Part shown: positions 17,231 to 25,466 of the stretch, in pieces
Layout: each line of letters starts with the position of its first letter
Position numbering within the stretch: the first letter of the stretch is position 1
DNA from: Chloroflexota bacterium
GTDB lineage: Bacteria; Chloroflexota; Anaerolineae; DUEN01
Reading direction: 5' to 3'
Assembly (NCBI GenBank): GCA_013152435.1
Contig: JAADGJ010000115.1
Coordinates: 1 to 39,329 of the forward strand
DNA: 39,329 bases
Notes under the pieces: generated by a model
The model's database searches: none
Seen by the model: only the letters and a program-made list of their open reading frames with translations
Told to the model about the DNA's origin: nothing
Translations under genes and position numbers: made by a program

Positions 17231-17350
17231 ACGATCGTTTCACCGACAGCCTTTGCTATCCGGCCAGCAACGTGTACAGCAGGACCCACCTCCTTTCTAT
17301 CTCTGGCTCTCCGCCCGGCCTCGGGGAAGGCCGGGCCCCCAAACGATCGT
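17231..17350. promoter_or_regulatory. Candidate operator pair and stem-loop between lacI and the binding-protein gene
   Basis: The 10-mer AAACGATCGT, containing the palindrome ACGATCGT, occurs at 17341-17350 and, inverted, at 17231-17240, on either side of a perfect 9-bp hairpin (GCCCGGCCT 17313-17321 with AGGCCGGGC 17328-17336). Two palindromes 112 bp apart upstream of the transporter genes could allow looping by a dimeric or tetrameric repressor. They do not resemble the CCGGTAGCGCTACCGG operator before lacI, so the link to this LacI protein is weak. I see no convincing -35/-10 pair here, so the operon may be read through from lacI. Confidence 0.3.
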
Positions 17351-17364
17351 GGAATGCCCGCCTC

Positions 17365-18447
17365 TCAGGGCCGCTGAAGCGGGCTACACGACTCACGAAC
17401 GATCAAGCGGGTAGGCAGCTGGATCCGCTGGTGGACATCCGCTCGTCCGTTGAGCAGATCAAACAGGAGCTGAGTGGCCTGACTGCCCATATCCATCAGC
17501 GGCTGGCGCACCGTGGTCAAAGGGGGACGCGTCTCCGCCGCCGCCGGGATATCATCGAACCCGACCAGGGAGACATCCTCTGGCACGCGCAGGCCCAGGT
17601 CCCGCAACGCATCCAGCGCCCCAAAGGCCTCCGCATCATTGGAGGCGAAGATTGCCGTCGGGGGATCCGGCAATCGCATCAGCGCCAGGGTGCCCTCATA
17701 GCCGGCCCGTCGCTGGAAGTCCCCCTCGACGACCAGATCCGGATCGAAGGAGATCCCCGCCTGGGCCAAGGCCTGTCGATAACCCTCCAGGCGATCGGCA
17801 CCGGCGCGATAATCCAGGAGGCCGGTGATGAATCCGATCCGCCGATGCCCCAGGCTGAGCAGATAGCGGGTCGCCTCCAGGGCCCCCTCCGTATTGGTCG
17901 CGGATACTGAGGGCAGGTCCGAATCGATCCCACGATGATCGATCAGGACGACGGGAAAACCCCGGTGGGCCAACGCCATCAGCACCTCACCGGAGGAGCG
18001 CGGCAGCACCAACAGCAACCCGTCCACCAGGCCTCGGCTGAGGATATTCAGCCAGGAGCGCTCCCTTTCCTCGTCCCTATGCTGATCCAGAACCGAATAG
18101 AGAATCAGGTCGTAGCCGGCCTCGTTCGTCGCCTCGCCCACCCCGCGCACGATCTCCATGGCATAGGGTGACGTGAAGTCGGGGATGACGAGGCCCAGGA
18201 TGCCTGTACGCCCGCCGGCCAGCCGACGAGCGGAGGGATTGGCCACATAACCCAGCCGGCGAATGGCTGCTCGCACAGCCTCCCGCGTGGCCTCGGCCAC
18301 GTCCGGCTTGTTATTGAGCACTCGAGAAACGGTGGAGACGGACACGCCCGCCTCACGGGCGACGTCCACGATGGTCGGAGCCCCATCCCCAGAACCACCG
18401 GAGGGGATTCGCTCACGCTGGCGACTCCTGTTAGGTCCTCTTGCCAT
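17365..18447 (-). CDS. LacI-family transcriptional regulator
   Basis: A 360-residue repressor-type protein. After a basic, probably disordered N-terminal extension of about 23 residues comes the LacI helix-turn-helix ([20 protein letters not shown], then [14 protein letters not shown]), the hinge helix [12 protein letters not shown] and a periplasmic-binding-like effector domain to the end ([20 protein letters not shown], later [20 protein letters not shown]). It lies directly upstream of the sugar ABC genes and very likely controls them in response to the sugar or a derivative. Its own promoter carries a 16-bp palindrome in the transcribed start region, suggesting autoregulation. Confidence 0.93.
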   Translation of the reverse strand: MARGPNRSRQRERIPSGGSGDGAPTIVDVAREAGVSVSTVSRVLNNKPDVAEATREAVRAAIRRLGYVANPSARRLAGGRTGILGLVIPDFTSPYAMEIVRGVGEATNEAGYDLILYSVLDQHRDEERERSWLNILSRGLVDGLLLVLPRSSGEVLMALAHRGFPVVLIDHRGIDSDLPSVSATNTEGALEATRYLLSLGHRRIGFITGLLDYRAGADRLEGYRQALAQAGISFDPDLVVEGDFQRRAGYEGTLALMRLPDPPTAIFASNDAEAFGALDALRDLGLRVPEDVSLVGFDDIPAAAETRPPLTTVRQPLMDMGSQATQLLFDLLNGRADVHQRIQLPTRLIVRESCSPLQRP

Positions 18448-18486
18448 GTAAGCTCTACATCTCCCATCTGACTTTTGATATGCTTA

Positions 18487-18502
18487 CCGGTAGCGCTACC
18501 GG
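18487..18502. promoter_or_regulatory. LacI-type operator, perfect 16-bp palindrome
   Basis: CCGGTAGCGCTACCGG is a perfect inverted repeat with a central GC step, the size and symmetry expected for LacI/GalR family operators. It starts 12 bp downstream of the -10 box of the lacI promoter, so a bound repressor would block initiation. Confidence 0.75.
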
Positions 18503-18513
18503 AAGCCCAAAAT

Positions 18514-18542
18514 ATCCTAGCACGACTCTTGGGACATGTCAA
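18514..18542 (-). promoter_or_regulatory. Promoter of lacI
   Basis: On the minus strand a perfect -35 TTGACA (18542-18537) and -10 TAGGAT (18519-18514) are separated by exactly 17 bp. The palindromic operator at 18487-18502 lies at roughly +6 to +21, and the ATG is at 18447. Confidence 0.8.
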
Positions 18543-18589
18543 GCGCGTTCAAAAATGATAGCGTGTCCAGGTAGTCTCCCTCATGAGCA

Positions 18590-18672
18590 TTGCCGGGGCA
18601 AGGGCGATTCATGAATCGCCCTCCATGCAGCGTTGCTCACAAAATGGCCTCCTGTGAGTCCACCAAACGAGA
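18590..18672. repeat. Dispersed repeat family C, copy 2
   Basis: The palindromic block TTGCCGGGGCAAGGGCGATT followed by CATGAATCGCCCT, then CCATGCAGCGTTGCTCACAA and AATGGCC, matches the copy at 7198-7344 except that the 60-bp spacer is missing. A short distance downstream lies an A-family repeat, the same order as in the first copy. Confidence 0.6.
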
Positions 18673-18678
18673 TCCGAG

Positions 18679-18835
18679 AGCGTGTCTGAGGGTCTTCCTC
18701 AGCCACCGGCTCCACAGGGGGAGGTGTGAAGGGGGACTCCCCTCCACGGAGATCCTGCTTTTCCGGCCAGCGACTGCCTTTCTCGGCCCCTTCCGCGAGG
18801 ATCTGGGCCGAGGCCGGGCAGATCGAAGGCGGAAA
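18679..18835. repeat. Dispersed repeat family A, copy 3, inverted and truncated
   Basis: The terminus AGCGTGTCTGAG (18679-18690) and the following block (GGCTCCACAGGGGGAGGTGT, CCCTCCACGGAGATCC, CTTTTCCGGCC, CTTTCTCGGCCC) match the reverse complement of the copy at 126-364. About 24 bp next to the terminus are missing, apparently removed between two GTCTGA repeats. The distal end is gone where the kbl terminator begins. No gene lies in 18448-18912. Confidence 0.65.
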
Positions 18836-18871
18836 ACGAACGGCAGCACGAGGGTCCTCGTGCTGCCGTTC
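18831..18871 (-). terminator. Rho-independent terminator of tdh-kbl
   Basis: A perfect 15-bp stem pairs GAACGGCAGCACGAG (18838-18852) with CTCGTGCTGCCGTTC (18857-18871) around a 4-base loop. On the minus strand it is followed by GTTTTCC, a short U tract. It lies about 40 bp past the kbl stop codon. Confidence 0.88.
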
Positions 18872-18912
18872 ATCACATTCCCTCCGACAGCGCTCGCCGT
18901 CGGGCTATCTCG

Positions 18913-20106
18913 CTAGATGACGCCCAGCTCCCGCCCCACCCGGGCAAAAGCCTCCAGGCCGAAATCCAGATCCTCCCGGCTCAACGAGGCCGACATCATC
19001 ACCCGGATGCGCGCCGCCCCCATGGGGACCGTCGGATAGCCGATCGCCATAGCGAACACCCCCTCCTCGAACAGGCGCTCGGAGAACCGCTTCGCCAGGG
19101 GGGCCTCGCCGAGCATCACCGGCGTGATCGGCGTCTGCGACTGTCCGGTATCAAAGCCCAGACGCTGCATCTCCGCCTTGAAGTAGCGGGTGTTCTCCCA
19201 CAACCGGTCCACCAGCTCCGTCGAGCTCTCCAGGATGTCCACCGCCGCCAGACAGGCCGCGGTGTCGGCCGGAGTCGTCGCGCTGGAGAAGAGGAACGGC
19301 CGCGCCTTCTGCCGCAGGAAGTCCACGATGCGCTTCTTGCCCGCGATCACCCCTCCCACGACGCCGAACGCTTTGGACAAGGTGCCGATCTCCACGTCAA
19401 ACTTGCCATGCAGGCCGAAGTGATCGACGATCCCGCGGCCGCCCCGGCCGAGGACTCCCTCGCCATGAGCGTCGTCCACCATGGTGATGATCCCATGTGA
19501 CTCGGCGATCTCGTAGAGCTTGTCCAGCGGGGCGACGTCGCCGTCCATGCTGAACACGCCGTCCGTGACCAGAAGGCCACGTCGATATTGGGGCAGATGC
19601 TCCTCGATCTTACGCAACGCATCGTCCGGATCACAATGCTCATAGACGATGATCTTCGCCCGAGACAGGCGGCAGCCGTCGATGATCGAGGCGTGGTTCA
19701 GCCGGTCGGAGAAGATCACGTCCTCCTTCCCCACCAGGGCCGGGATCACAGCCTGGTTGGCGCAGAAGCCGGACTGCACGAAGAGCGCATCCTCCACCCC
19801 TTTGAACTGCGCCAGGCGACGTTCCAGCTCGACGTGCAGCTCCTGAGTACCCGCGATAGACCGCACGGCCGCCGGTCCTACGCCCCACTTGTCCACCGCC
19901 TGCTTGGCGGCCTCCCGCAGCTTGGGATGATTCGCTAGGCCCAGATAGTCGTTGGTGCACAGGTTCAGCACCCGACGGCCATCCACCACCATCCAGGCGC
20001 CCACGGGGGATCCCATCACGCGAATGTTGATGTACAGCCCGGCCTCCCGGAGCCGCGCCGTCTCCTCATCGATGAAGCGCAGCTTGTCCTCAGCAACGGC
20101 ACTCAT
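18913..20106 (-). CDS. kbl: 2-amino-3-ketobutyrate CoA ligase (glycine C-acetyltransferase)
   Basis: A PLP-dependent alpha-oxoamine synthase family enzyme of 397 residues, the usual length of Kbl. It shows [14 protein letters not shown], the glycine-rich [36 protein letters not shown] and the PLP lysine in GTLSKAFG (about residue 245). The reaction splits 2-amino-3-ketobutyrate with CoA to glycine and acetyl-CoA in the cytoplasm. The relatives 8-amino-7-oxononanoate synthase and 5-aminolevulinate synthase look similar, but the gene follows a threonine dehydrogenase gene by 53 bp in the same direction, which settles the assignment. Confidence 0.95.
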   Translation of the reverse strand: MSAVAEDKLRFIDEETARLREAGLYINIRVMGSPVGAWMVVDGRRVLNLCTNDYLGLANHPKLREAAKQAVDKWGVGPAAVRSIAGTQELHVELERRLAQFKGVEDALFVQSGFCANQAVIPALVGKEDVIFSDRLNHASIIDGCRLSRAKIIVYEHCDPDDALRKIEEHLPQYRRGLLVTDGVFSMDGDVAPLDKLYEIAESHGIITMVDDAHGEGVLGRGGRGIVDHFGLHGKFDVEIGTLSKAFGVVGGVIAGKKRIVDFLRQKARPFLFSSATTPADTAACLAAVDILESSTELVDRLWENTRYFKAEMQRLGFDTGQSQTPITPVMLGEAPLAKRFSERLFEEGVFAMAIGYPTVPMGAARIRVMMSASLSREDLDFGLEAFARVGRELGVI

Positions 20107-20159
20107 CTATCCACCTCCTCGTCATATGGAAGCCTCTTCCTCACCGCAGATGTGAGGAA

Positions 20160-21221
20160 TCAATGCTCCAGATCCGCCGGGTCCGGGAAGAGGACGATCT
20201 TACCGCTCTGTCCCGAGCGCATAACCCGAATCGCCTCCTCGAACTGATCCATAGGATACCGATGCGTGACGATCGGCGTCAAATCCACGGCTCCCGACGA
20301 GAGCAGCCCGCGAATGCGATACCAGGTATCCCAGATCCGGCGTCCCACGATCCCGTACACGGTGGCGCCCTTGAAGACCACGTGATCGGCCAGATCGAAC
20401 GGGATCGGCGCACTGGGCAGCCCCAACATGGCCGCCTCGCCACCATCCGCCAACGCCCGGAACCCCTGATCGATGGCCGCAGCGGCACCGGACATCTCCA
20501 GCAGGACATCCACGCCCTCGCCATCCGTATGGGCCTTGACGAAGTCCACCACATCGACCTCGGCCACGTTGAGCGCGTAATCGGCCCCCAGACGACGCGC
20601 CAGGTCCAGCCGGTACGGGCTGATATCGGTCGCAAAGATGGTCTGGGCCCCGGCCGCCCGCACGACGGCGATGGTCATCAGCCCCACAGGGCCACAGCCG
20701 GTGATGAGCACATCTCGGGCGGAGACGTCCGTCGCGAAGGCCGTGTGCACCGCGTTGCCGAAATTCTCCTGGAGCGATGCCAACTCAGGCGGCATATCAG
20801 GCGGGTTCACCCAGATGTTCTCCACCGGCATGACCACGTACTCCGCAAAACAGCCATCCCGATCCACACCGATGATCTGGGTATCCTGGCATAAATGCCG
20901 GCGTCCCGTCCGACATTGACGGCAACGCCCACAGGTGACGTGGCTTTCCGCGGAGACATACGCGCCCTCCTCCACCTCGGTCACGTCGGCCCCGCACGCC
21001 ACCACCGTGCCGCAGAACTCATGACCGACGATGATCGGCGGGCGTATGCGCTGCCGCGCCCAGGGATCCCATGCATAGATGTGTAAATCGGTGCCGCAAA
21101 TCGACATGGCCTGGATCCGAACGAGGACCTCTCGCCGCCCCGGGCGCGGGACATCCACCAGGGTCATCTCCAGCCCAGGAGTCCGATCGGCTTTGATGAT
21201 CGCCCGCATTCTTTCCGGCAT
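20160..21221 (-). CDS. tdh: L-threonine 3-dehydrogenase (zinc-dependent MDR family)
   Basis: A 353-residue zinc alcohol dehydrogenase-type enzyme. Catalytic zinc ligands lie in ICGTDLHIY and GHEFCGTV. The structural zinc cysteines are CGRCRQCRTGRRHLC, and the NAD-binding loop is GCGPVGLM. The pattern CGTDLHIY with WDPWAR is typical of Tdh, which oxidises threonine to 2-amino-3-ketobutyrate for the adjacent Kbl. The start ATG follows AAGGAGA. The pair forms a compact catabolic operon ending at the 18831-18871 terminator. Confidence 0.93.
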   Translation of the reverse strand: MPERMRAIIKADRTPGLEMTLVDVPRPGRREVLVRIQAMSICGTDLHIYAWDPWARQRIRPPIIVGHEFCGTVVACGADVTEVEEGAYVSAESHVTCGRCRQCRTGRRHLCQDTQIIGVDRDGCFAEYVVMPVENIWVNPPDMPPELASLQENFGNAVHTAFATDVSARDVLITGCGPVGLMTIAVVRAAGAQTIFATDISPYRLDLARRLGADYALNVAEVDVVDFVKAHTDGEGVDVLLEMSGAAAAIDQGFRALADGGEAAMLGLPSAPIPFDLADHVVFKGATVYGIVGRRIWDTWYRIRGLLSSGAVDLTPIVTHRYPMDQFEEAIRVMRSGQSGKIVLFPDPADLEH

Positions 21222-21323
21222 GGCAGATCTCTCCTTCGAGTGTTCCTTGTGCGCAATTCCCTCACACGCTGAGCGGCTGAGCAGGAGGAGACGACGACCA
21301 TGATCTTCCCTTCTGGTTACATC

Positions 21324-21352
21324 ATACTAACATGCGGAAACCGATTCGACAA
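21324..21352 (-). promoter_or_regulatory. Probable tdh-kbl promoter
   Basis: On the minus strand TTGTCG (21352-21347) and TAGTAT (21329-21324) are 17 bp apart, about 100 bp before the tdh start. The match is moderate. It lies back to back with the rightward promoter at 21418-21446. Confidence 0.5.
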
Positions 21353-21417
21353 TGATGTGGGCGGACAACAAGTCCTTTCGATTGTCCAAGGCCGTCATGC
21401 GCCCTTCCTCTCCTCGT

Positions 21418-21446
21418 TTGCCGCGCCCTGATGAAGATGCTAGAAT
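21418..21446 (+). promoter_or_regulatory. Promoter producing a probably leaderless mRNA for the SGNH gene
   Basis: TTGCCG (21418-21423), a 17-bp spacer and TAGAAT (21441-21446). The expected start, seven bases after the -10, falls at 21453-21454, which is the ATG of the SGNH hydrolase. No Shine-Dalgarno is present between the -10 and the ATG. Confidence 0.65.
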
Positions 21447-21453
21447 ATCTTTG

Positions 21454-22365
21454 ATGGAAACCGAACGATCTAACACCAAGGCGGATGGTCCGCCTCAATC
21501 GAGGGAGCACGTCTCCCCAACACCGACGGCGCAGTCGCTCACGTTCCGCATCGTCTGTCTGGGGGACTCCATCACGCGAGGATATGGGCTTCCCGCTGGC
21601 CACGCTTGGCCGGCGCTTCTGGAGGCCGCCCTGCACGAGAGCCGAGAGGGCGCCATCTGGTCGGTGGTGAACGCGGGCGTCCCCGGCGACACGATCCTCC
21701 AGGGCCTGGCGAGGATGGAACGCGACGTGCTCATCCATCGGCCGGCCGTGGTCTTTGTGGCCTTTGGGCTGAACGATGCCCACCTGGCCCGCCGATCGAC
21801 GGACGTACTACGCGAACAGGCGCTATGGCAGGAGGTTCGACGGAGCCGCTGGCGCAAGGCGGTCAGCCAGCTCCGCATGTACCAGATCGCCCGAGCGCGA
21901 CTGAGATCCCTGCGCCAGCGAGCCCATCCAACCGTCCCGATCACGCCCGGCGACGAGGCCGCCCCCCGCGTCTCACTGCCCGCCTTTGCGCAAGCGCTGA
22001 CCCTCCTGGTCGACCGCCTGAGGCAGGCGTTGCCCGGCGTCCACGTGCTCCTGGTCACACCCACCCCGATCACAGAGCGGTTCCATCCGGAGTGGACGCC
22101 GGACATGCGAGCGCATCAGCGTCAGCTCTACCACGCATACGTGGATGCCGTGCGGGAGGCCGCGGCCTCATTGCACACGGGCCTCGTGGACGCCCACGCG
22201 GCGTTCATCGAGCAGAACCTGTCCGAGCTCGTGGGGCCCGACGGCGTTCACCTCACCGCGGCCGGACAGGCTCGACTGGCAGATCTGGCCCTCCACGCGC
22301 TCACCGCAACGACGCCCGCCGAGGCCCGGATCCCGGACCAGGAGAGCATCAGGAGGATAAGATGA
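21454..22365 (+). CDS. SGNH/GDSL-family hydrolase
   Basis: A 303-residue hydrolase from ATG 21454. An upstream in-frame start at 21352 would add 34 residues that overlap the promoter, so I reject it. Block I is CLGDSITRGYGLP (catalytic Ser), block II glycine NAGVPGDT, block III FGLNDAH and block V DGVHLTAAG (catalytic Asp and His). This is a TesA/rhamnogalacturonan-acetylesterase-like esterase fold. No signal peptide is evident, so action is probably cytoplasmic; a carbohydrate or lipid ester substrate is possible. It is the first gene of a run with pcm, rmlD-like and GT2 genes, and its stop overlaps the pcm start (ATGA). Confidence 0.88.
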   Translation: METERSNTKADGPPQSREHVSPTPTAQSLTFRIVCLGDSITRGYGLPAGHAWPALLEAALHESREGAIWSVVNAGVPGDTILQGLARMERDVLIHRPAVVFVAFGLNDAHLARRSTDVLREQALWQEVRRSRWRKAVSQLRMYQIARARLRSLRQRAHPTVPITPGDEAAPRVSLPAFAQALTLLVDRLRQALPGVHVLLVTPTPITERFHPEWTPDMRAHQRQLYHAYVDAVREAAASLHTGLVDAHAAFIEQNLSELVGPDGVHLTAAGQARLADLALHALTATTPAEARIPDQESIRRIR

Positions 22366-23018
22366 AACGCTGGCCCCCTCCATGGCCAGATATCACGGAT
22401 CCACGGGTGCTGGATGCCATCCGGCGCGTGCCAAGGGCGGAGTTCGTGCCACCCGAGGTGCGCGAGCACGCCCTCTCCGACCTGCCGCTCCCCATCGGCT
22501 ACGGGCAAACCATCTCGCAGCCCTACGTGGTAGCTCTGATGACGCAACTGCTCCGGCTCACGCCCGAAGATCGGGTCCTGGAGATTGGAACGGGGTCCGG
22601 CTATCAGACCGCCATCCTGGCCGAGCTGGCCCGAGAGGTCTACAGCGTGGAAGCGATCAAGGCGCTGGCGGAGTCCGCCCGAGAGCGACTGCAAAGGCTC
22701 GGCTATACCAATGTACATATCCGCCACGGGGACGGCGCACGGGGCTGGCCAGAACACGCCCCTTACGATGCCATCATCGTCACAGCCGCGCCAGAGCAGA
22801 TCCCGGCCGCCCTGGTCGCGCAACTGGCCGAGGGAGGGCGGATGGTCATTCCCGTGGGCCCGGAGTTCACAGAGCAGATGCTCTATCTTGTGGAGAAACG
22901 ACAGGGCCGAATCCACTCACAACCCATCGCCCCGGTCCGCTTCGTGCCGCTGGTCAGCCCCGCGCCGGCCGTCGGTGGCGATGAATCTGGAGGCAAGACA
23001 GATGAATCCCAAGGATGA
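22362..23018 (+). CDS. pcm: Protein-L-isoaspartate O-methyltransferase
   Basis: A 218-residue SAM-dependent repair enzyme that methylates isoaspartyl residues in damaged proteins. The start ATG at 22362 has AGGAGG five bases upstream and overlaps the previous stop. Motifs are RVPRAEFVPPEVREHALSDL, PLPIGYGQTISQPYVVALM (family signature), SAM loop VLEIGTGSGYQTAIL and YDAIIVTAAPEQIPAALVAQ. The C-terminal 15 residues are polar and poorly conserved in appearance. The next gene starts inside its 3' end. Confidence 0.94.
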   Translation: MKRWPPPWPDITDPRVLDAIRRVPRAEFVPPEVREHALSDLPLPIGYGQTISQPYVVALMTQLLRLTPEDRVLEIGTGSGYQTAILAELAREVYSVEAIKALAESARERLQRLGYTNVHIRHGDGARGWPEHAPYDAIIVTAAPEQIPAALVAQLAEGGRMVIPVGPEFTEQMLYLVEKRQGRIHSQPIAPVRFVPLVSPAPAVGGDESGGKTDESQG

Positions 23019-23874
23019 TCTCCCCCAACGAATCGTCGTAACCGGCGCCCAGGGTCAACTGGGCAGGGCGCTGTGCGCGCTGTTGCAGGACGCCGCGCTG
23101 CTGGCCATCGACATCGACGAGGCGGATATTCGAGATGGCGATCAGGTGATCCCGCTGATCACCGCGTTCCGCCCCGATGTCGTCATCCACGCGGCCGCGT
23201 GGACGGACGTGGATGGGGCGGAACAGAACCCCGACGAGGCCTACGCGGTCAACGCTCTGGGCACCCAGAACGTGGCGCTGGCCTGTCAGCAGGCGGGCGC
23301 GGCCATGGTCTACATCAGCACCAACGAGGTGTTCGACGGCCGGGCCACACGCCCCTATCGGGAGTGGGACACGCCCTCGCCGATCAGCGTCTATGCCCAC
23401 TCCAAGCTGGCCGGTGAGCGCATCGCGCAGATGCTGCTCAACCGCCTGTACATCGTGCGCACGGCCTGGGTGTACGCCCCGGCCGGCAATAACTTCCCCA
23501 GCAAGATCATCGCCGCGGCCGACCGATTGGGCGCCTTGCGCGTCGTCAACGACGAGATAGGGAATCCCACTTACGCGCCTGACCTGGCCGAAGGGATCGT
23601 GCAGCTCATCCGCACCGGCCGCTTCGGCATCTATCATCTCACGAACGAGGGCACCTGCTCCCGCTTCGAGTGGGCGTGTGAGATCCTGCGCATGAGCGGA
23701 CGGGAGCACGTCCCCGTCACCCCTATCCCCTCCAGCGAGTGGCAACGGGCCGCGCAGCCGCCCCTGCGGGCGATCCTGGCCAACACGGCAGCGGCCGCCC
23801 TCGGCATCCGGCTCCGCCCCTGGCAGGAGGCGCTGGCCGACTACTTCGCCGCCCGCCCGCAAGAAGGCCCATGA
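23002..23874 (+). CDS. dTDP-4-dehydrorhamnose reductase-like SDR (RmlD family)
   Basis: A 290-residue NAD(P)-dependent extended SDR. The start is placed at ATG 23002 because GGAGG lies at 22989-22993; an in-frame ATG at 22981 lies before it. Motifs are GAQGQLGRALC (Rossmann loop), HAAAWTDVDGAEQNPDEAYA, YISTNEVFDG, catalytic YAHSK (Tyr-x-x-x-Lys) and a RmlD-like NPTYAPDLAEGI. RmlD makes dTDP-L-rhamnose. The other rml genes are not here, so a related sugar-nucleotide reductase is also possible. It overlaps the end of pcm by 17 bp and precedes a glycosyltransferase gene, which fits surface glycan synthesis. Confidence 0.85.
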   Translation: MNPKDDLPQRIVVTGAQGQLGRALCALLQDAALLAIDIDEADIRDGDQVIPLITAFRPDVVIHAAAWTDVDGAEQNPDEAYAVNALGTQNVALACQQAGAAMVYISTNEVFDGRATRPYREWDTPSPISVYAHSKLAGERIAQMLLNRLYIVRTAWVYAPAGNNFPSKIIAAADRLGALRVVNDEIGNPTYAPDLAEGIVQLIRTGRFGIYHLTNEGTCSRFEWACEILRMSGREHVPVTPIPSSEWQRAAQPPLRAILANTAAAALGIRLRPWQEALADYFAARPQEGP

Positions 23875-23884
23875 CGCCCATCCC

Positions 23885-24838
23885 ATGAGCGAACGGCCCT
23901 TCGCATCCATCGTGATCCCGAACTACAACGGGGAGCGATTCCTCCCCACATGCCTGAACGCGCTGCGCGCGCAGGACTACCCGGCCGATCGATTCGAGGT
24001 GATCGTCGTGGACGACGCCAGCCGGGATGGGTCGCTGGATCTGCTCAAACGGGAATTCCCCGAGGTGCGGGTGGTAGCCCTGCAACGGAATCGAGGGCTG
24101 GCGGCGGCGTGCAACGCGGGGGCCGCCGTCGCGCGCGGGGATGCGCTGGTCATGCTCAACAACGATACGGAGGCCTCCCCCGGCTGGCTCTCCGCGCTGA
24201 TGAGCACGCTCATCGCCCATCCCGAGGCCGGAGCCGTGGCCTCCAAGATGCTGCTCTTCGACCGGCGGGATATCCTCCACTCCGCCGGCGATATGTACGG
24301 ACGCGACGGGATCCCTCGCAACCGGGGCGTGTGGGAACGAGACGAGGGACAATACGATGAGGATCGCCAGGTCTTCGGCGGATGCGGCGGAGCGGTCGCC
24401 TATCGCCGGGACGCCTGGGAGGAGGCCGGAGGCTTCGATGAGCAGTTCTTCATGTACCTGGAGGATGTCGACCTGGCCTGGCGCCTGCGGCTATTGGGAT
24501 GGGAGGCGCTGTTCGCCCCCGAGGCCCGCGTCTATCACCACTTGAGCGCCACGGGCGGCGGCCCCCTGGCCAGCTACTACACCGGCAGGAACACGTTGTG
24601 GGTGCTGGCGCGAGACGTGCCCGGCCCCATCCTGCGCCGCTATTGGCCGCTGATGCTGCGCGCGCAGCTCCGCATCGCGTGGGAAGCCGCTCGCGCCTGG
24701 CGAGGCGCGGCCGCTCGCGCCCGCCTGCGAGGCCAGGTGGCCGGCATCCTCGGCCTGCCGCGCATGCTGGCCCAACGGCGAGAGCTGCACGCGCGACGCC
24801 GCGCCTCCATCGCCGACCTGGAAGCGCTCCTGGTATGA
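23885..24838 (+). CDS. GT2-family glycosyltransferase (rhamnosyltransferase-like)
   Basis: A 317-residue family 2 glycosyltransferase. It has SIVIPNYNGERFLPTCLNAL, the nucleotide-binding VIVVDDASRDGS, LNNDTE (DxD-like, metal and sugar-nucleotide binding), GGCGGAVAYRRDAWEEAGGF and the catalytic EDVDLAWRLRLLGW. The architecture resembles rhamnosyltransferases of the WbbL/RfbF type, which suits the RmlD-like gene 10 bp upstream. The C-terminal 80 residues are Arg/Ala-rich and amphipathic and may associate with the membrane. Last gene of the operon; no clear terminator was seen before the repeat at 24954. Confidence 0.88.
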   Translation: MSERPFASIVIPNYNGERFLPTCLNALRAQDYPADRFEVIVVDDASRDGSLDLLKREFPEVRVVALQRNRGLAAACNAGAAVARGDALVMLNNDTEASPGWLSALMSTLIAHPEAGAVASKMLLFDRRDILHSAGDMYGRDGIPRNRGVWERDEGQYDEDRQVFGGCGGAVAYRRDAWEEAGGFDEQFFMYLEDVDLAWRLRLLGWEALFAPEARVYHHLSATGGGPLASYYTGRNTLWVLARDVPGPILRRYWPLMLRAQLRIAWEAARAWRGAAARARLRGQVAGILGLPRMLAQRRELHARRRASIADLEALLV

Positions 24839-24953
24839 GGCCGGCCAGAGACGAGGCTTAACGCCGCCTTCCCCATTACCCCCTGTTCTCCCCGATAGAG
24901 TACCCCTGGAGATCCCTCCGCCGTTAGCTGAAGTGTAACGCCATTCCAAACCT

Positions 24954-25206
24954 GATAGCGTATCTTTTTCGGTAGAAACACAGCGGGGAGCTTTGAGGGG
25001 CTATGCCCCTCAAAAGAACTTCCCGGTTTCCGCCCCTCACCTGCCTTGCCCAGCCTCATCCGCCCGAATCAGGCCGGGAAAGGGCAGGTGCAGGGCGGAA
25101 AAGAGGACGTTTTGGCGGAGGGAGGTCCCTCCGCATCTCCCCTGATGGCTCGCGATGAGCGTCATGGATCGTCTCGCGGCATTTCCATCCTTTTGGATGC
25201 ACCACC
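24954..25206. mobile_element. MITE, family B copy 3, inverted and decayed
   Basis: A 253-bp copy in the opposite orientation to 13489-13731. The ends GATAGCGTATC (24954-24964) and GATGCACCACC (25196-25206) are degenerate versions of the 11-bp inverted repeat. The flanking octamers CCAAACCT (24946-24953) and CCAAATCC (25207-25214) agree at 6 of 8 positions, consistent with an old target duplication. The interior keeps the GAGGGGC/GCCCCTC and GGAGGGAGGTCCCTCC hairpins. The gap 24839-25466 holds no gene; its right part carries the SARP promoter and leader. Confidence 0.78.
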
Positions 25207-25221
25207 CCAAATCCACAACGT

Positions 25222-25250
25222 TTGACGATTAAATGCAATTATGCTATGCT
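25222..25250 (+). promoter_or_regulatory. Promoter of the SARP regulator gene
   Basis: TTGACG (25222-25227) and TATGCT (25245-25250) with a 17-bp spacer. Transcription from about 25257 would give a leader of roughly 210 nt before the ATG at 25467, with a small hairpin GCAGCC-TGTGA-GGCTGC near its start. The promoter begins 15 bp beyond the end of the MITE at 24954-25206. Confidence 0.7.
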
Positions 25251-25466
25251 CCTGGTGAGCGATAAGCAGCCTGTGAGGCTGCAGAGCCGCGTAAGTTCGG
25301 AGGACAGGACGATCAGAACACCCTGTCCGGCCCCGGTATCGGCGACGCGTTCCAGCACATTTCTCCTCCACGCCATACCCGCAGCGAACGGCTCTCTCCC
25401 CTCGTAACCAGTCCGCTCGCCAGGAACTCGCTTCATTGCGTCGGTTCCAAACAGGAGGGTGCTGAC

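Noticed and set aside
21352-21453. Upstream start of the SGNH hydrolase at 21352
   Set aside because: It would place the promoter -35 and -10 inside the coding region and adds residues without family resemblance.
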